Positions 1 to 7,700 of a DNA stretch of 11,361 nucleotides are shown here, one piece after another. The DNA lies in the NCBI GenBank assembly GCA_052386775.1, contig JBQTJV010000346.1:1-11361 (forward strand), in the 5' to 3' direction. Below the pieces are notes generated by a model. That model was given only the letters and a program-made list of their open reading frames with translations, did no database searches and was not told the DNA's origin. Position 1 is the stretch's first letter. The number at the start of each line of letters is the position of its first letter. A program made the position numbers and the translations under genes. The stretch is from DSOT01 sp052386775. GTDB lineage: Bacteria > Pseudomonadota > Gammaproteobacteria > Burkholderiales > SG8-41.

Positions 1-1
1 G

Positions 2-610
2 GCCGAGGCGACCTACCTCGCGGCGGGCAAAAAGCTATCGGCCGCGCGCAGGAAAGCGGCCGCAAAACTCTCGCACGAGGTGACCGAGGCGATGCAAAAA
101 CTCGCCATGGCGGGCGGCGTTTTCCAGGTCGCGCTCGATGCGCTCGCGGCGCCGGCAGCGCACGGACTGGAGGACGCGTCAGTGCTCGTGTCAGCCCACA
201 AGGGCATGCCGCCGCAGCCGCTTGCCCGGGTGGCGTCGGGCGGTGAACTCTCGCGCATCAGTCTCGCCATTCAGGCGGTCACGAGCCGGGTTGCGCAGGT
301 CCCGACGCTGATCTTCGACGAAGTGGACGCGGGAATCGGCGGGCGGGTTGCAGAAATCGTCGGGCGCATGCTGAAGCTGCTCGGCAAGGGGCATCAGGTG
401 ATGTGCATCACGCATCTGCCCCAGGTCGCCGCGTCGGCGGATCACCAATGGCGCGTTGAGAAGGCGACCGACCACGGCAAGGTGTCGAGCAGCGTGACGG
501 TGCTCGATGCCGCGCAGCGTGTCGAAGAAATAGCGCGCATGCTGGGCGGCCTGAAAATCACCGAAACGACCCGCCGTCACGCCGCCGAGATGCTGGGAGT
601 GAAGCCCTGA
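2..610 (+). CDS. recN: DNA repair protein RecN, C-terminal part (5' end outside window)
   Basis: SMC-like ATPase that acts on DNA double-strand breaks in recombinational repair in the cytoplasm. The reading frame is open from base 2 to the TGA at 608-610, giving 202 residues; the family is about 550 long, so roughly the first 350 residues (Walker A, coiled coil) lie off the left edge. Visible in order: the end of the coiled-coil arm (Ala/Lys-rich, bases 2-120), the ABC signature VASGGELSR (about base 230), the Walker B segment LIFDEVDAGIGG (about 308-343) with its catalytic Glu, and the H-loop THLPQVAA (about 410-433). These are hallmarks of RecN rather than of SMC or RecF. The gene ends 24 bases before the convergent receptor gene. 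An ATG at 80 is internal and not the start. Codon use matches its neighbours and nothing is broken. Confidence 0.95.
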   Translation, partial: AEATYLAAGKKLSAARRKAAAKLSHEVTEAMQKLAMAGGVFQVALDALAAPAAHGLEDASVLVSAHKGMPPQPLARVASGGELSRISLAIQAVTSRVAQVPTLIFDEVDAGIGGRVAEIVGRMLKLLGKGHQVMCITHLPQVAASADHQWRVEKATDHGKVSSSVTVLDAAQRVEEIARMLGGLKITETTRRHAAEMLGVKP

Positions 611-634
611 CGCCCGCGGGGCGGACAACCCTTC

Positions 635-1585
635 TTACTGCTTGATCATGCCGATGCGCCGCAGGATCTCGGTGTGCAGCTTGTATTCGCGCCAGAGATC
701 CGCGCGCAGCTTGTCGCCGGGACGGTAATCGACGTCGATGCCGCGCAGTTCCATGGCCTTGACGAACGCCGGTTCCTCGAGCGCGGGCTTCACGGCATCG
801 TGGACGTATTTCACCACGCTCGCGGGCGTTCCCTTCGGCGCCATCAGCAGAAACCACACGCCGTTCGCGACATCCCACCCCAGTTCCTTGGCGGTGGGCG
901 CATCCGGGAATGCCGGATGGCGCGACTGCTGGAATACCACCAGCGCGCGCATTTTCTTGCCTTCGACCATGGGCTTGGCTTCCCCCGGCTGCGCCACCAC
1001 GGCTTCGATGTGGCCGCCGAGCAGGGCCGGCGACGACTCGCCCCAGCCGCGGTAGGGGATATGGGTGAATTTCACCCCGGCTGCGTGCATCAGCGCTTCC
1101 AGATTGAGATGGCTCGAGGTGCCTTCGCCGGGCGAGCCGACACGCAGTTGCCCGGGGTTGCGTTTGGCGGCGTCAATGAACGCCCGGGCGTCTCGCCACG
1201 GCGCGTCCGGCTTCACCACCAGCAGCGGGTAGTAGGAGACGACGTTGATGATGGGCTCGTAGTCGTCCGGTGTCTTGTAGCGCAAGTCGAGGATCTGCGG
1301 CTGGATGACGAGTGTCGACAGGGGAGTGAGCACGATGGCGTAGCCGTCGGGCCTGCCACCGGCGACTTCCGCCGCGGCCACGGCACCGCCCGCGCCGGAG
1401 CGGTTGAGCACCACCACTCCTTTTGGAAAGCGCCCCTTCATCCCCTCGGCAAGCTGGCGCGCCACGATGTCCACCATGCCGCCCGCGGGATAACCGGAAA
1501 GCAGCGTGACGGGACGGTCGGGATACTGTGCCGCGGCAGGGACCGCGGCAAGCCACAGCAATGCGCAGAACGCGATGCGTTTCAT
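635..1585 (-). CDS. Bug-family (TctC-like) periplasmic tricarboxylate-type solute receptor, orphan
   Basis: Predicted periplasmic solute-binding protein of the tripartite tricarboxylate transporter (TTT) receptor family. It has a Sec signal peptide (MKR n-region, hydrophobic core, likely cut after AAAQ or near it, before YPDRPV) and about 295 mature residues. The two ligand-gripping loops of the family are visible: GYPAGGMVDIVAR near residue 31, and IPYRGWGESSPALLGGHIEAV in the second lobe. At 316 aa it has the usual length. No membrane subunits (TctA/TctB) lie nearby, as is common for Burkholderiales Bug genes, so the ligand (a carboxylate such as citrate, an amino acid or an aromatic acid) cannot be read from context. 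Start choice: the SD GGAGG (minus strand, 1599-1595) is 9 nt from the ATG at 1585 but only 3 nt from an in-frame ATG at 1591, which would add two residues. It lies downstream of fur on the same strand (74-base gap) and converges on recN. Confidence 0.9.
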   Translation of the reverse strand: MKRIAFCALLWLAAVPAAAQYPDRPVTLLSGYPAGGMVDIVARQLAEGMKGRFPKGVVVLNRSGAGGAVAAAEVAGGRPDGYAIVLTPLSTLVIQPQILDLRYKTPDDYEPIINVVSYYPLLVVKPDAPWRDARAFIDAAKRNPGQLRVGSPGEGTSSHLNLEALMHAAGVKFTHIPYRGWGESSPALLGGHIEAVVAQPGEAKPMVEGKKMRALVVFQQSRHPAFPDAPTAKELGWDVANGVWFLLMAPKGTPASVVKYVHDAVKPALEEPAFVKAMELRGIDVDYRPGDKLRADLWREYKLHTEILRRIGMIKQ

Positions 1586-1594
1586 GACCATTCT

Positions 1595-1599
1595 CCTCC
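1595..1599 (-). promoter_or_regulatory. Shine-Dalgarno of the Bug receptor gene
   Basis: GGAGG on the minus strand. Its spacing is 3 nt to the ATG at 1591 and 9 nt to the ATG at 1585, so it favours the second ATG, although the first cannot be excluded. Confidence 0.6.
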
Positions 1600-1659
1600 G
1601 AGTGGAACGCCGGTTATGCTACCGAAAGCGCGTACCGTCCGCCATTGCCCTCCAGGCGT

Positions 1660-2091
1660 TCAGGGTTTCGGCCTGTTCGGGCAGTCCGGCTTGATGCAGT
1701 CGGCGTAGAGGTGGAGCGAATGGTCGTGGATTTTGAAGCCGTGCGCTTCCGCCACCTTGATCTGCCGCTTCTCGATCTCCGCGTCGTAGAACTCCTCAAC
1801 CATGCCGCACTGGATGCACACCAGGTGGTCATGATGCCCGCCCTGGTTCAGTTCAAATACCGCTTTTCCGGTTTCGAAGTGATGGCGTATCAGCAGCCCC
1901 GCCTGCTCGAACTGGGTAAGCACGCGATAGACGGTCGCGAGCCCGGTATCGGTTCCTTCCTTGAGCAGCATTTTGTACACGTCCTCGGCGCTCAGGTGAC
2001 GCACCGGGCTTTTCTCGAACAGTTCCAGGATGCGCAGCCGCGGGAGCGTCGCTTTGAGGCCGATCGTCTTGAGATCGTTGGGCGAGCTCAT
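1660..2091 (-). CDS. fur: Ferric uptake regulator Fur
   Basis: Iron-responsive DNA-binding repressor, a homodimer in the cytoplasm. At 143 aa it has normal length. The N-terminal winged helix includes the recognition-helix segment LATVYRVLTQFEQAGL (residues 51-66). The dimerisation domain carries the metal-binding segment HHDH (86-89), the structural zinc pair C92/C95 (CIQC) and a second Cys pair C132/C137. H124/H127 near the C-terminus fit the regulatory metal site. The start is the ATG at 2091, giving the typical MSSPNDLKTIGLKATLPR opening; no strong Shine-Dalgarno precedes it. It is divergent from bamE, an arrangement seen widely in Proteobacteria. A good promoter lies 29-57 bases upstream of the start codon. 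I could not find a convincing Fur box in the intergenic region, so autoregulation is not evident from sequence. Confidence 0.97.
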   Translation of the reverse strand: MSSPNDLKTIGLKATLPRLRILELFEKSPVRHLSAEDVYKMLLKEGTDTGLATVYRVLTQFEQAGLLIRHHFETGKAVFELNQGGHHDHLVCIQCGMVEEFYDAEIEKRQIKVAEAHGFKIHDHSLHLYADCIKPDCPNRPKP

Positions 2092-2094
2092 CGA

Positions 2095-2124
2095 TTACCA
2101 GAGGGGAGGATCCTCGGCTATCAT
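2095..2124 (+). promoter_or_regulatory. Candidate sigma70 promoter of bamE-dapB
   Basis: On the plus strand, -35 TTACCA (2095-2100; 4/6) and -10 TATCAT (2119-2124; 5/6) have an 18-base spacer, for a start near 2131 and a leader of about 56 nt. Its -10 overlaps the -10 of the divergent fur promoter almost completely, so the two polymerases would compete. This is weaker than the fur call. Confidence 0.4.
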
Positions 2125-2148
2125 ATTGGCTTTTCACGGTTTTGGAAA
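2120..2148 (-). promoter_or_regulatory. Candidate sigma70 promoter of fur
   Basis: On the minus strand, -35 TTTCCA (2148-2143) and -10 TATGAT (2125-2120) are separated by exactly 17 bases; they match consensus at 4/6 and 5/6 positions. The expected start is near 2113, giving a leader of about 22 nt. That start falls within a 10-bp palindrome, GAGGATCCTC (2106-2115). Confidence 0.55.
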
Positions 2149-2186
2149 CCGACGCGGCGGCTCGCGGCGGTTCATCACTACACTAC

Positions 2187-2669
2187 ATGCGCCTTGCCAT
2201 ACTGCTCGTCTTCCTGATTGTCGGCTGCAAGCAGGTGCCGGTACTGCCCTCGCTCACCCCGTACAAGATCGATATCCAGCAGGGCAACCACGTGACGCAG
2301 GAGATGGTGGAGAAACTCAAGCCGGGCATGACGCGGTCGCAGGTGAAATTCCTGCTCGGGACGCCGCTGGTCGTGGATCCGTTCCGCACCGATCGCTGGG
2401 ATTACGTGTACCTCCATTACAAGGCGGGCGAGCTGGTCGAACAGCGGCGCGTATCGGTGATCTTCGAGCAGGACAAACTCAAGCGCGTCGATGGAGACGT
2501 CGTCGCGGCGTCTCCCGGTTCGCCGAAAAAGGACGGCGCAAGCGCGCCGCCGGCGCCCGCGCCGGCGAAAAGCACTGCTGCCGGCGATAAGCCTTCCGAT
2601 AAGCCGCCCGCGGCCGGGCCGGGAACCGCTGACGCGACGCCCGCTGCGAAGGTGGAGCCGACGCGATGA
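2187..2669 (+). CDS. bamE: Outer membrane assembly lipoprotein BamE (SmpA/OmlA)
   Basis: Small lipoprotein of the BAM complex, which inserts beta-barrel proteins into the outer membrane; anchored to the inner leaflet of the outer membrane. It is 160 aa from the ATG at 2187. A short lipoprotein signal ends in the lipobox LIVGC, with the acylated Cys at residue 14. The BamE domain spans about 26-104, with the family segments YKIDIQQGN (26-34), KPGMTRSQVKFLLGTP (45-60) and DPFRTDRWDYVY (64-75). From about residue 105 to the end there is a low-complexity Ala/Pro/Lys/Gly tail of about 56 residues, absent from the 113-aa E. coli protein. An in-frame TTG at 2142 would put 15 polar residues before the signal peptide, so I reject it. 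No clear Shine-Dalgarno is visible. Divergent from fur; its stop overlaps the dapB start by 4 bases (ATGA), so translation is probably coupled. Confidence 0.93.
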   Translation: MRLAILLVFLIVGCKQVPVLPSLTPYKIDIQQGNHVTQEMVEKLKPGMTRSQVKFLLGTPLVVDPFRTDRWDYVYLHYKAGELVEQRRVSVIFEQDKLKRVDGDVVAASPGSPKKDGASAPPAPAPAKSTAAGDKPSDKPPAAGPGTADATPAAKVEPTR

Positions 2670-3463
2670 ACGTCGCCATTGCTGGAAGTTGCGGCCGCAT
2701 GGGGCGGATGCTTCTGGAGACGGTGTTGACCGCGCCGGATCTGCGTCTGCATGCCGCGCTGGAACAGCCGGGACATCCCCAGCTCGGCAAGGACGCCGGC
2801 GAGCTGCTCGGGTCGCGGGCCGGCGTGGCGATATCCGCGGATATCGCGCGCGCGTTGCAGGGCGCGGACGTGCTCATCGACTTCACGCGGCCGGAAGGAA
2901 CCCTTGCGCATCTTGCGGTGTGCCGCAAGTCTCACGTGAAGATGGTGATAGGCACTACCGGTTTCGACGACGCGCAGAAGGCGATGATCGCGGAGGCGGC
3001 GCGGGAGATCGCCATCGTTTTCGCGCCGAACATGAGCGTCGGCGTCAACGTGACGCTCAAGTTGCTGGGGATGGCTGCCGCAGCGCTCGGCGAGGCGTAC
3101 GACGTGGAGATCGTGGAGGCGCATCACAAGCACAAAGTGGACGCGCCTTCCGGCACGGCGCTCAAGATGGGGGAGGTGATCGCCGGCGCAAAGGGGCGAT
3201 CGCTGGCCGATTGCGCCGTGTACGACCGGCATGGAGTCACCGGAGAGCGTCGTCCGGGAAGCATCGGCTTCGCGGCATTGCGCGGAGGTGATCTTGTGGG
3301 CGATCACACCGCACTGTTCGCCGGCATCGGCGAGCGCATCGAGATCACCCACCGCTCGACCAGCCGTGCGACCTATGCGCAGGGGGCGCTGCGCGCGGCG
3401 CGCTTTCTCATGCAGCAGCAAAGCGGCTGCTTCGACATGCAGGACGTGCTGGGACTTAAGTAA
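2666..3463 (+). CDS. dapB: 4-hydroxy-tetrahydrodipicolinate reductase DapB
   Basis: Cytoplasmic NAD(P)H-dependent reductase that converts 4-hydroxy-tetrahydrodipicolinate to tetrahydrodipicolinate in the diaminopimelate/lysine pathway, supplying peptidoglycan cross-link precursor. At 265 aa it has the family length (E. coli 273). The nucleotide-binding loop GSCGRMG is at residues 7-13, and IGTTGF and FAPNMSVGVN follow in the Rossmann half. The catalytic and substrate segment EAHHKHKVDAPSGTA places H153 and K157 in the positions of the general acid and its partner, with S162-G163-T164 contacting the substrate. The C-terminal ITHRSTSR segment is also typical. The ATG at 2666 lies inside the end of bamE and has GGAG 8 nt upstream (2654-2657). 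Co-transcribed with bamE. No strong intrinsic terminator follows. Confidence 0.97.
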   Translation: MNVAIAGSCGRMGRMLLETVLTAPDLRLHAALEQPGHPQLGKDAGELLGSRAGVAISADIARALQGADVLIDFTRPEGTLAHLAVCRKSHVKMVIGTTGFDDAQKAMIAEAAREIAIVFAPNMSVGVNVTLKLLGMAAAALGEAYDVEIVEAHHKHKVDAPSGTALKMGEVIAGAKGRSLADCAVYDRHGVTGERRPGSIGFAALRGGDLVGDHTALFAGIGERIEITHRSTSRATYAQGALRAARFLMQQQSGCFDMQDVLGLK

Positions 3464-3496
3464 GCCGCTGAAGTCGGCGCGTTTCTGCCCCGCCGC

Positions 3497-3525
3497 TTTT
3501 CCGGGCAGGCCGTTTCGCGTATAAT
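3497..3525 (+). promoter_or_regulatory. Candidate promoter of carAB
   Basis: A perfect -10 TATAAT stands at 3520-3525. At 17 bases upstream the -35 position reads TTTTCC (3497-3502), a poor match, so a factor may assist the promoter or the -10 may carry most of the strength. The expected start is near 3531-3533 in a pyrimidine-rich CTTC, leaving a leader of about 68 nt before the GTG of carA. Confidence 0.65.
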
Positions 3526-3539
3526 CGCGTCTTCAAGCG

Positions 3540-3565
3540 GCGGGACGGGTACACACCCGTCCCGC
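3540..3565 (+). promoter_or_regulatory. Perfect 11-bp hairpin at the 5' end of the carA leader
   Basis: GCGGGACGGGT (3540-3550), loop ACAC, ACCCGTCCCGC (3555-3565): a gap-free inverted repeat beginning about 8 nt after the predicted transcription start. It is followed by CTTTCC rather than a long U run, so a strong intrinsic terminator is unlikely. Possible roles are protection of the mRNA 5' end, pausing or attenuation, or termination of dapB read-through. The carA Shine-Dalgarno lies outside the stem. Confidence 0.7.
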
Positions 3566-3587
3566 TTTCCACATCTGCCCCGTATTC

Positions 3588-3593
3588 AAGAGG
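3588..3593 (+). promoter_or_regulatory. Shine-Dalgarno of carA, supports the GTG start
   Basis: AAGAGG ends 6 nt before the GTG at 3600. No ATG stands at the position where homologues begin, and the next residues (TNSQTAVLVLRDGT) align with the normal CarA N-terminus, so GTG is the start. Confidence 0.8.
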
Positions 3594-3599
3594 TTATTT

Positions 3600-4766
3600 G
3601 TGACGAACTCACAGACTGCCGTCCTCGTACTGAGAGACGGCACGGTGTTTCGCGGCCTGTCGGTCGGGGCGGAAGGCCTGTCCGTGGGCGAAGTGGTGTT
3701 CAACACCGCGATGACCGGCTACCAGGAAATACTGACCGACCCCTCTTATTTCCGGCAGATCGTGACGTTGACGTATCCCCATATCGGAAACTACGGCACG
3801 AATGACGAGGACGTCGAATCGAGCCGCGTGTTTGCCGCGGGACTGGTGATTCGCGACCTGCCGGTCCTCGCCAGCAATTGGCGCAGCAAGCTCGGTCTCG
3901 CGGACTACCTCAGGCGCGAGAACGTCGTCGCCATCGCCGGCATCGATACCCGAAAACTGACGCGGCTGTTGCGGGACAAGGGCGCGCAGGATGGCTGCAT
4001 CATGGCCGGTCGCATCGACGAGCAGGCTGCGCATCAGGCCGCGCGCGATTTTCCGGGGCTGGTCGGCATGGATCTCGCGAAGGTTGTGAGCTGCAAGGAA
4101 CGCTACTCGTGGGACGAGTCGACGTGGGCGCTCGGCCGCGGCTACGGGCGGCTGGAGAATCCGCGCTTGCACGTGGTTGCCTACGATTACGGCGTCAAAA
4201 GAAATATCCTGCGCCGGCTTGCCGCCCGCGGTTGCAGAATCACGGTGGTTCCGGCCGAGACGCCGGCGAAAGCCGCGCTGGCACTGAATCCCGACGGCAT
4301 CTTTCTTTCCAACGGCCCCGGCGATCCGGAGCCTTGTGACTACGCCATCCGCGCCATCCGTGAATTGCTCGAAGCCGGCGTGCCGCTCTTCGGCATCTGC
4401 CTCGGCCATCAATTGCTCGCGCTGGCGAGCGGCGCGAAAACGGTCAAGATGAAATTCGGCCATCACGGCGCGAACCACCCGGTGCAGGATCTCGACACCG
4501 GGCGCGTCATGATCACCAGCCAGAATCACGGTTTTGCCGTGGACACGGCGACGTTGCCCGCCACCGTGCGCGTGACGCACGTTTCCCTGTTCGACGGCAG
4601 CCTGCAGGGCTTTACGCGCACCGACCGTCCGGCGTTCTGTTTTCAGGGCCATCCCGAGGCGAGCCCCGGGCCGCACGACGTCGATTACCTCTTCGAGCGC
4701 TTCGTCGCGCTCATGGACAAGCACGGCGCCGCGAAGCGCGGTGCCGCGGCCGAGCAGGCGGCCTGA
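3600..4766 (+). CDS. carA: Carbamoyl-phosphate synthase small (glutaminase) subunit CarA
   Basis: Hydrolyses glutamine and channels ammonia to CarB for carbamoyl phosphate synthesis, the common precursor of arginine and pyrimidines. At 388 aa it is close to E. coli (382). The N-terminal CPSase small-chain domain (about 1-150) contains GEVVFNTAMTGYQEILTDPSY and TYPHIGNYGTND. The class I glutamine amidotransferase domain (about 190-375) contains LSNGPGDP, the nucleophile elbow GICLGHQ with Cys267, and the His351/Glu353 pair in FQGHPEAS, so the triad is complete. It starts at GTG 3600 with a good Shine-Dalgarno. A short Ala/Lys-rich extension ends the protein. It is the first gene of carAB, with its own promoter and a hairpin leader; the gap to carB is 33 bases. 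Confidence 0.98.
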   Translation: MTNSQTAVLVLRDGTVFRGLSVGAEGLSVGEVVFNTAMTGYQEILTDPSYFRQIVTLTYPHIGNYGTNDEDVESSRVFAAGLVIRDLPVLASNWRSKLGLADYLRRENVVAIAGIDTRKLTRLLRDKGAQDGCIMAGRIDEQAAHQAARDFPGLVGMDLAKVVSCKERYSWDESTWALGRGYGRLENPRLHVVAYDYGVKRNILRRLAARGCRITVVPAETPAKAALALNPDGIFLSNGPGDPEPCDYAIRAIRELLEAGVPLFGICLGHQLLALASGAKTVKMKFGHHGANHPVQDLDTGRVMITSQNHGFAVDTATLPATVRVTHVSLFDGSLQGFTRTDRPAFCFQGHPEASPGPHDVDYLFERFVALMDKHGAAKRGAAAEQAA

Positions 4767-4793
4767 GCGGGGACGGCGCAGCCGCCCCGAGGC
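4761..4793 (+). promoter_or_regulatory. Hairpin between carA and carB that covers the carB Shine-Dalgarno
   Basis: CGGGG (4768-4772) pairs with CCCCG (4785-4789) and CGGC (4774-4777) with GCCG (4781-4784), with one bulged A and a GCA loop. An outer GCCT/AGGC pairing (4761-4764 with 4790-4793) extends it. The carB Shine-Dalgarno GAGG (4789-4792) is wholly within paired bases, and the carA stop (4764-4766) is at the 5' foot. Ribosomes finishing carA would be expected to open the stem, coupling carB translation to carA; this role is inferred. Confidence 0.6.
4789..4792 (+). promoter_or_regulatory. Shine-Dalgarno of carB, decides the ATG start
   Basis: GAGG lies 7 nt before the ATG at 4800. An in-frame TTG at 4794 would leave only one base between it and this site, so ATG 4800 is chosen; it also gives the family N-terminus MPKRTD. 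Confidence 0.75.
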
Positions 4794-4799
4794 TTGAGC

Positions 4800-7700
4800 A
4801 TGCCCAAAAGAACCGACCTCCATTCGATACTGATCATCGGCGCCGGCCCGATCGTGATCGGCCAGGCCTGCGAGTTCGACTATTCGGGCGTGCAGGCGTG
4901 CAAGGCGCTGCGCGACGAAGGCTATCGCGTGATCCTCGTCAATTCGAATCCCGCCACCATCATGACCGACCCCGAGATGGCGGATGCGACGTACATCGAG
5001 CCGATCACGTGGCAGATGCTGGAAAAAATCATCGCGGTGGAGCGGCCCGACGCGATCCTGCCGACCATGGGCGGACAGACCGCGCTCAACACCGCACTCG
5101 ATCTTGCGCGGGAAGGCGTGCTGGAAAAGTACGGCGTCGAAATGATCGGCGCGAGCAAGATTGCGATCGACAAGGCGGAGGACCGCGAGAAGTTCAAGAC
5201 CGCGATGGCGCGCATCGGCCTGGCCAGCCCGCGCTCGGCGCTCGCACACAGCATGGAAGAGGCGCTGCAGGTGCAGGCGATGGTCGGTTTCCCGACGATC
5301 ATACGGCCGTCCTTCACGCTGGGCGGCACCGGTGGCGGCATCGCGTATAACCGCGAGGAGTTCATCGCCATCGTCGACCGCGGACTGGATGCGAGCCCGA
5401 CCAACGAGGTGCTGATCGAAGAGTCGGTGATCGGCTGGAAGGAATTCGAGATGGAGGTGGTGCGCGACCGCAAGGACAACTGCATCATCATCTGCTCCAT
5501 CGAGAATTTCGACCCGATGGGCGTGCACACGGGAGACTCGATCACGGTCGCGCCGGCGCAGACGCTGACCGACAAGGAGTACCAGATCATGCGCGACGCG
5601 TCGATCGCGTGCCTGCGCGAGATCGGCGTGGACACCGGCGGATCGAACGTGCAGTTCGCGATCAATCCCGAGGACGGGCGCATGGTGATCATCGAAATGA
5701 ACCCGCGGGTGTCGCGTTCCTCGGCGCTGGCGTCCAAGGCGACCGGCTTCCCGATCGCGAAGGTTGCCGCCAAGCTCGCCGTCGGTTACACGCTGGACGA
5801 ACTTAGAAACGAAATCACGGGCGGCGCGACGCCGGCATCCTTCGAGCCGACCATCTATTACGTGGTGACGAAGCTGCCGCGGTTCGCATTCGAGAAATTT
5901 CCGCAGGCCGACGATCGCCTGACGACGCAGATGAAGTCGGTCGGTGAGGTGATGGCGATCGGACGCACCTTCAAGGAATCGATCCAGAAGGCGTTGCGCG
6001 GGCTGGAGACCGGAACCGACGGCTTCGACGAGCGGACCACGGACCTCGACCTGATCGAAAACGAACTGGGCGACCCGGGACCGGACCGCATCTATTACGT
6101 GGCTGATGCATTCCGCTGCGGGATGCGGCTGGCCGAAGTGCACGAGCACACCCGTATCGATCCGTGGTTTCTGGCGCAAATCGAAGACATCGTGCGCCAG
6201 GAAAAGGCGCTGCAGGGGTCAGCGCTCGAGATGCTGGACGAGCCGGCGCTGCGCGCGCTCAAGCGGGACGGGTTTTCGGACCGGCGGCTTGCCCGCCTGC
6301 TGCTGACCGACCAGGCCGCGGTGCGCGCTCGGCGCCACGCGCTCGGCGTGCGCCCGGTCTACAAGCGCGTGGACACCTGCGCTGCCGAGTTCGCCACCCG
6401 AACCGCGTACATGTACTCGACCTACGAGGACGAGTGCGAGGCGCAGCCCACCACGCGCAAGAAAGTGATCGTGCTGGGGGGCGGGCCAAATCGCATCGGC
6501 CAGGGCATCGAGTTCGACTATTGCTGCGTGCATGCGGCTTTCGCGCTGCGCGACGACGGCTTCGAAAGCATCATGGTGAATTGCAATCCCGAGACCGTCT
6601 CCACCGACTACGACACATCGGACCGGCTTTACTTCGAGCCGCTCACGCTGGAAGACGTGCTCGAGATCGTTCATGTCGAGCAACCCTACGGCGTCATCGT
6701 GCAGTTCGGCGGCCAGACCCCGCTCAAGCTGGCGCGCGACCTCGAAGCGAACGGCGTGCCGATCATCGGCACCTCGCCCGACTCGATCGATATTGCCGAG
6801 GACCGCGAGCGCTTTCAGAAGCTGCTCAACCGGCTGAAGCTCAAGCAACCGCCGAATCGCACGGCGCGCAGTCCGCAGAAAGCGCTCGCCGTGGCCGAGG
6901 AAATCGGTTATCCGCTGGTGGTGCGGCCTTCGTACGTGCTGGGCGGGCGCGCGATGGAAATCGTCTACCAGCAAAGCGATCTCGAGCGTTACCTGCGCGA
7001 GGCGGTCAAGGTGTCCAACGACAGCCCGGTGCTGCTGGATCGATTCCTGAACGACGCCATAGAAGTGGACGTCGACGCCGTCTCGGACGGCAAACAGGTG
7101 ATCATCGGCGGCGTCATGGAGCACATCGAGGAAGCCGGCGTGCATTCCGGCGACTCCGCCTGCTCGCTGCCCCCGTTCAGCCTGTCGCGGGAACTCCAGG
7201 ACGAGCTCAAGCGTCAGACCGTGGCGATGGCCCAGGCGCTGAAAGTGGCGGGCCTCATCAACGTGCAGTTCGCGATACAGAACAACACCATCTACGTGCT
7301 CGAAGTGAACCCGCGCGCCTCGCGCACCGTGCCGTTCGTGTCGAAGGCCACCAGCCTGCCGCTCGCCAAGATCGCGGCACGGTGCATGGCCGGCAGAACG
7401 CTGGCCGAGCAGGGCGTCGAAAGCGGGATCGTGCCGCCGTATTATTCGGTCAAGGAAGCCGTGTTTCCCTTCATCAAGTTTCCCGGCGCGGACACCATTC
7501 TCGGTCCCGAGATGAAGTCGACCGGCGAGGTCATGGGCGTGGGCGCGAGCTTCGGTGAAGCCTTCGTCAAGTCGCAGATGGCGGCAGGCGAGAAGCTCCC
7601 GGCGTCCGGCAAAGTGTTCATCAGCGTGCGCGACGCCGACAAGCCGCGCACGGTGGATATCGCGCGCGCGCTGTCGAAGCTCGGGTTTACGCTGGTTGCA

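Noticed and set aside
611..623. Stem CGCCC-GCG-GGGCG between recN and the receptor gene as a terminator
   Set aside because: It is only 5 bp, with no T run on either strand, and is common by chance at this base composition.
674..1708. 344-codon open frame on the plus strand opposite the Bug receptor
   Set aside because: Its product is His/Arg/Gly-rich and matches nothing, while the minus-strand frame has a signal peptide, a Shine-Dalgarno and family motifs.
2142..2186. TTG start for bamE that adds 15 residues
   Set aside because: It would put a polar stretch before the lipoprotein signal peptide and falls in the predicted promoter and leader region.
2092..2186. A Fur box for autoregulation of fur
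   Set aside because: No stretch resembles the GATAATGATAATCATTATC consensus beyond short AT-rich fragments that are better explained by the -10 elements.
3485..3508. CTGCCC/GGGCAG stem after dapB as a terminator
   Set aside because: It has a 6-bp stem with a 12-base loop and no following T tract, and it overlaps the carA promoter region.
3609..6179. Very long antisense open frame opposite carA and the first half of carB, with similar ones at 6219-8744 and 8975-11236
   Set aside because: These are expected in GC-rich DNA, where the codon bias of the sense gene removes stops from one antisense frame. Their translations are Arg/His/Asp-rich with no recognisable domain, and each lies opposite a highly conserved gene.
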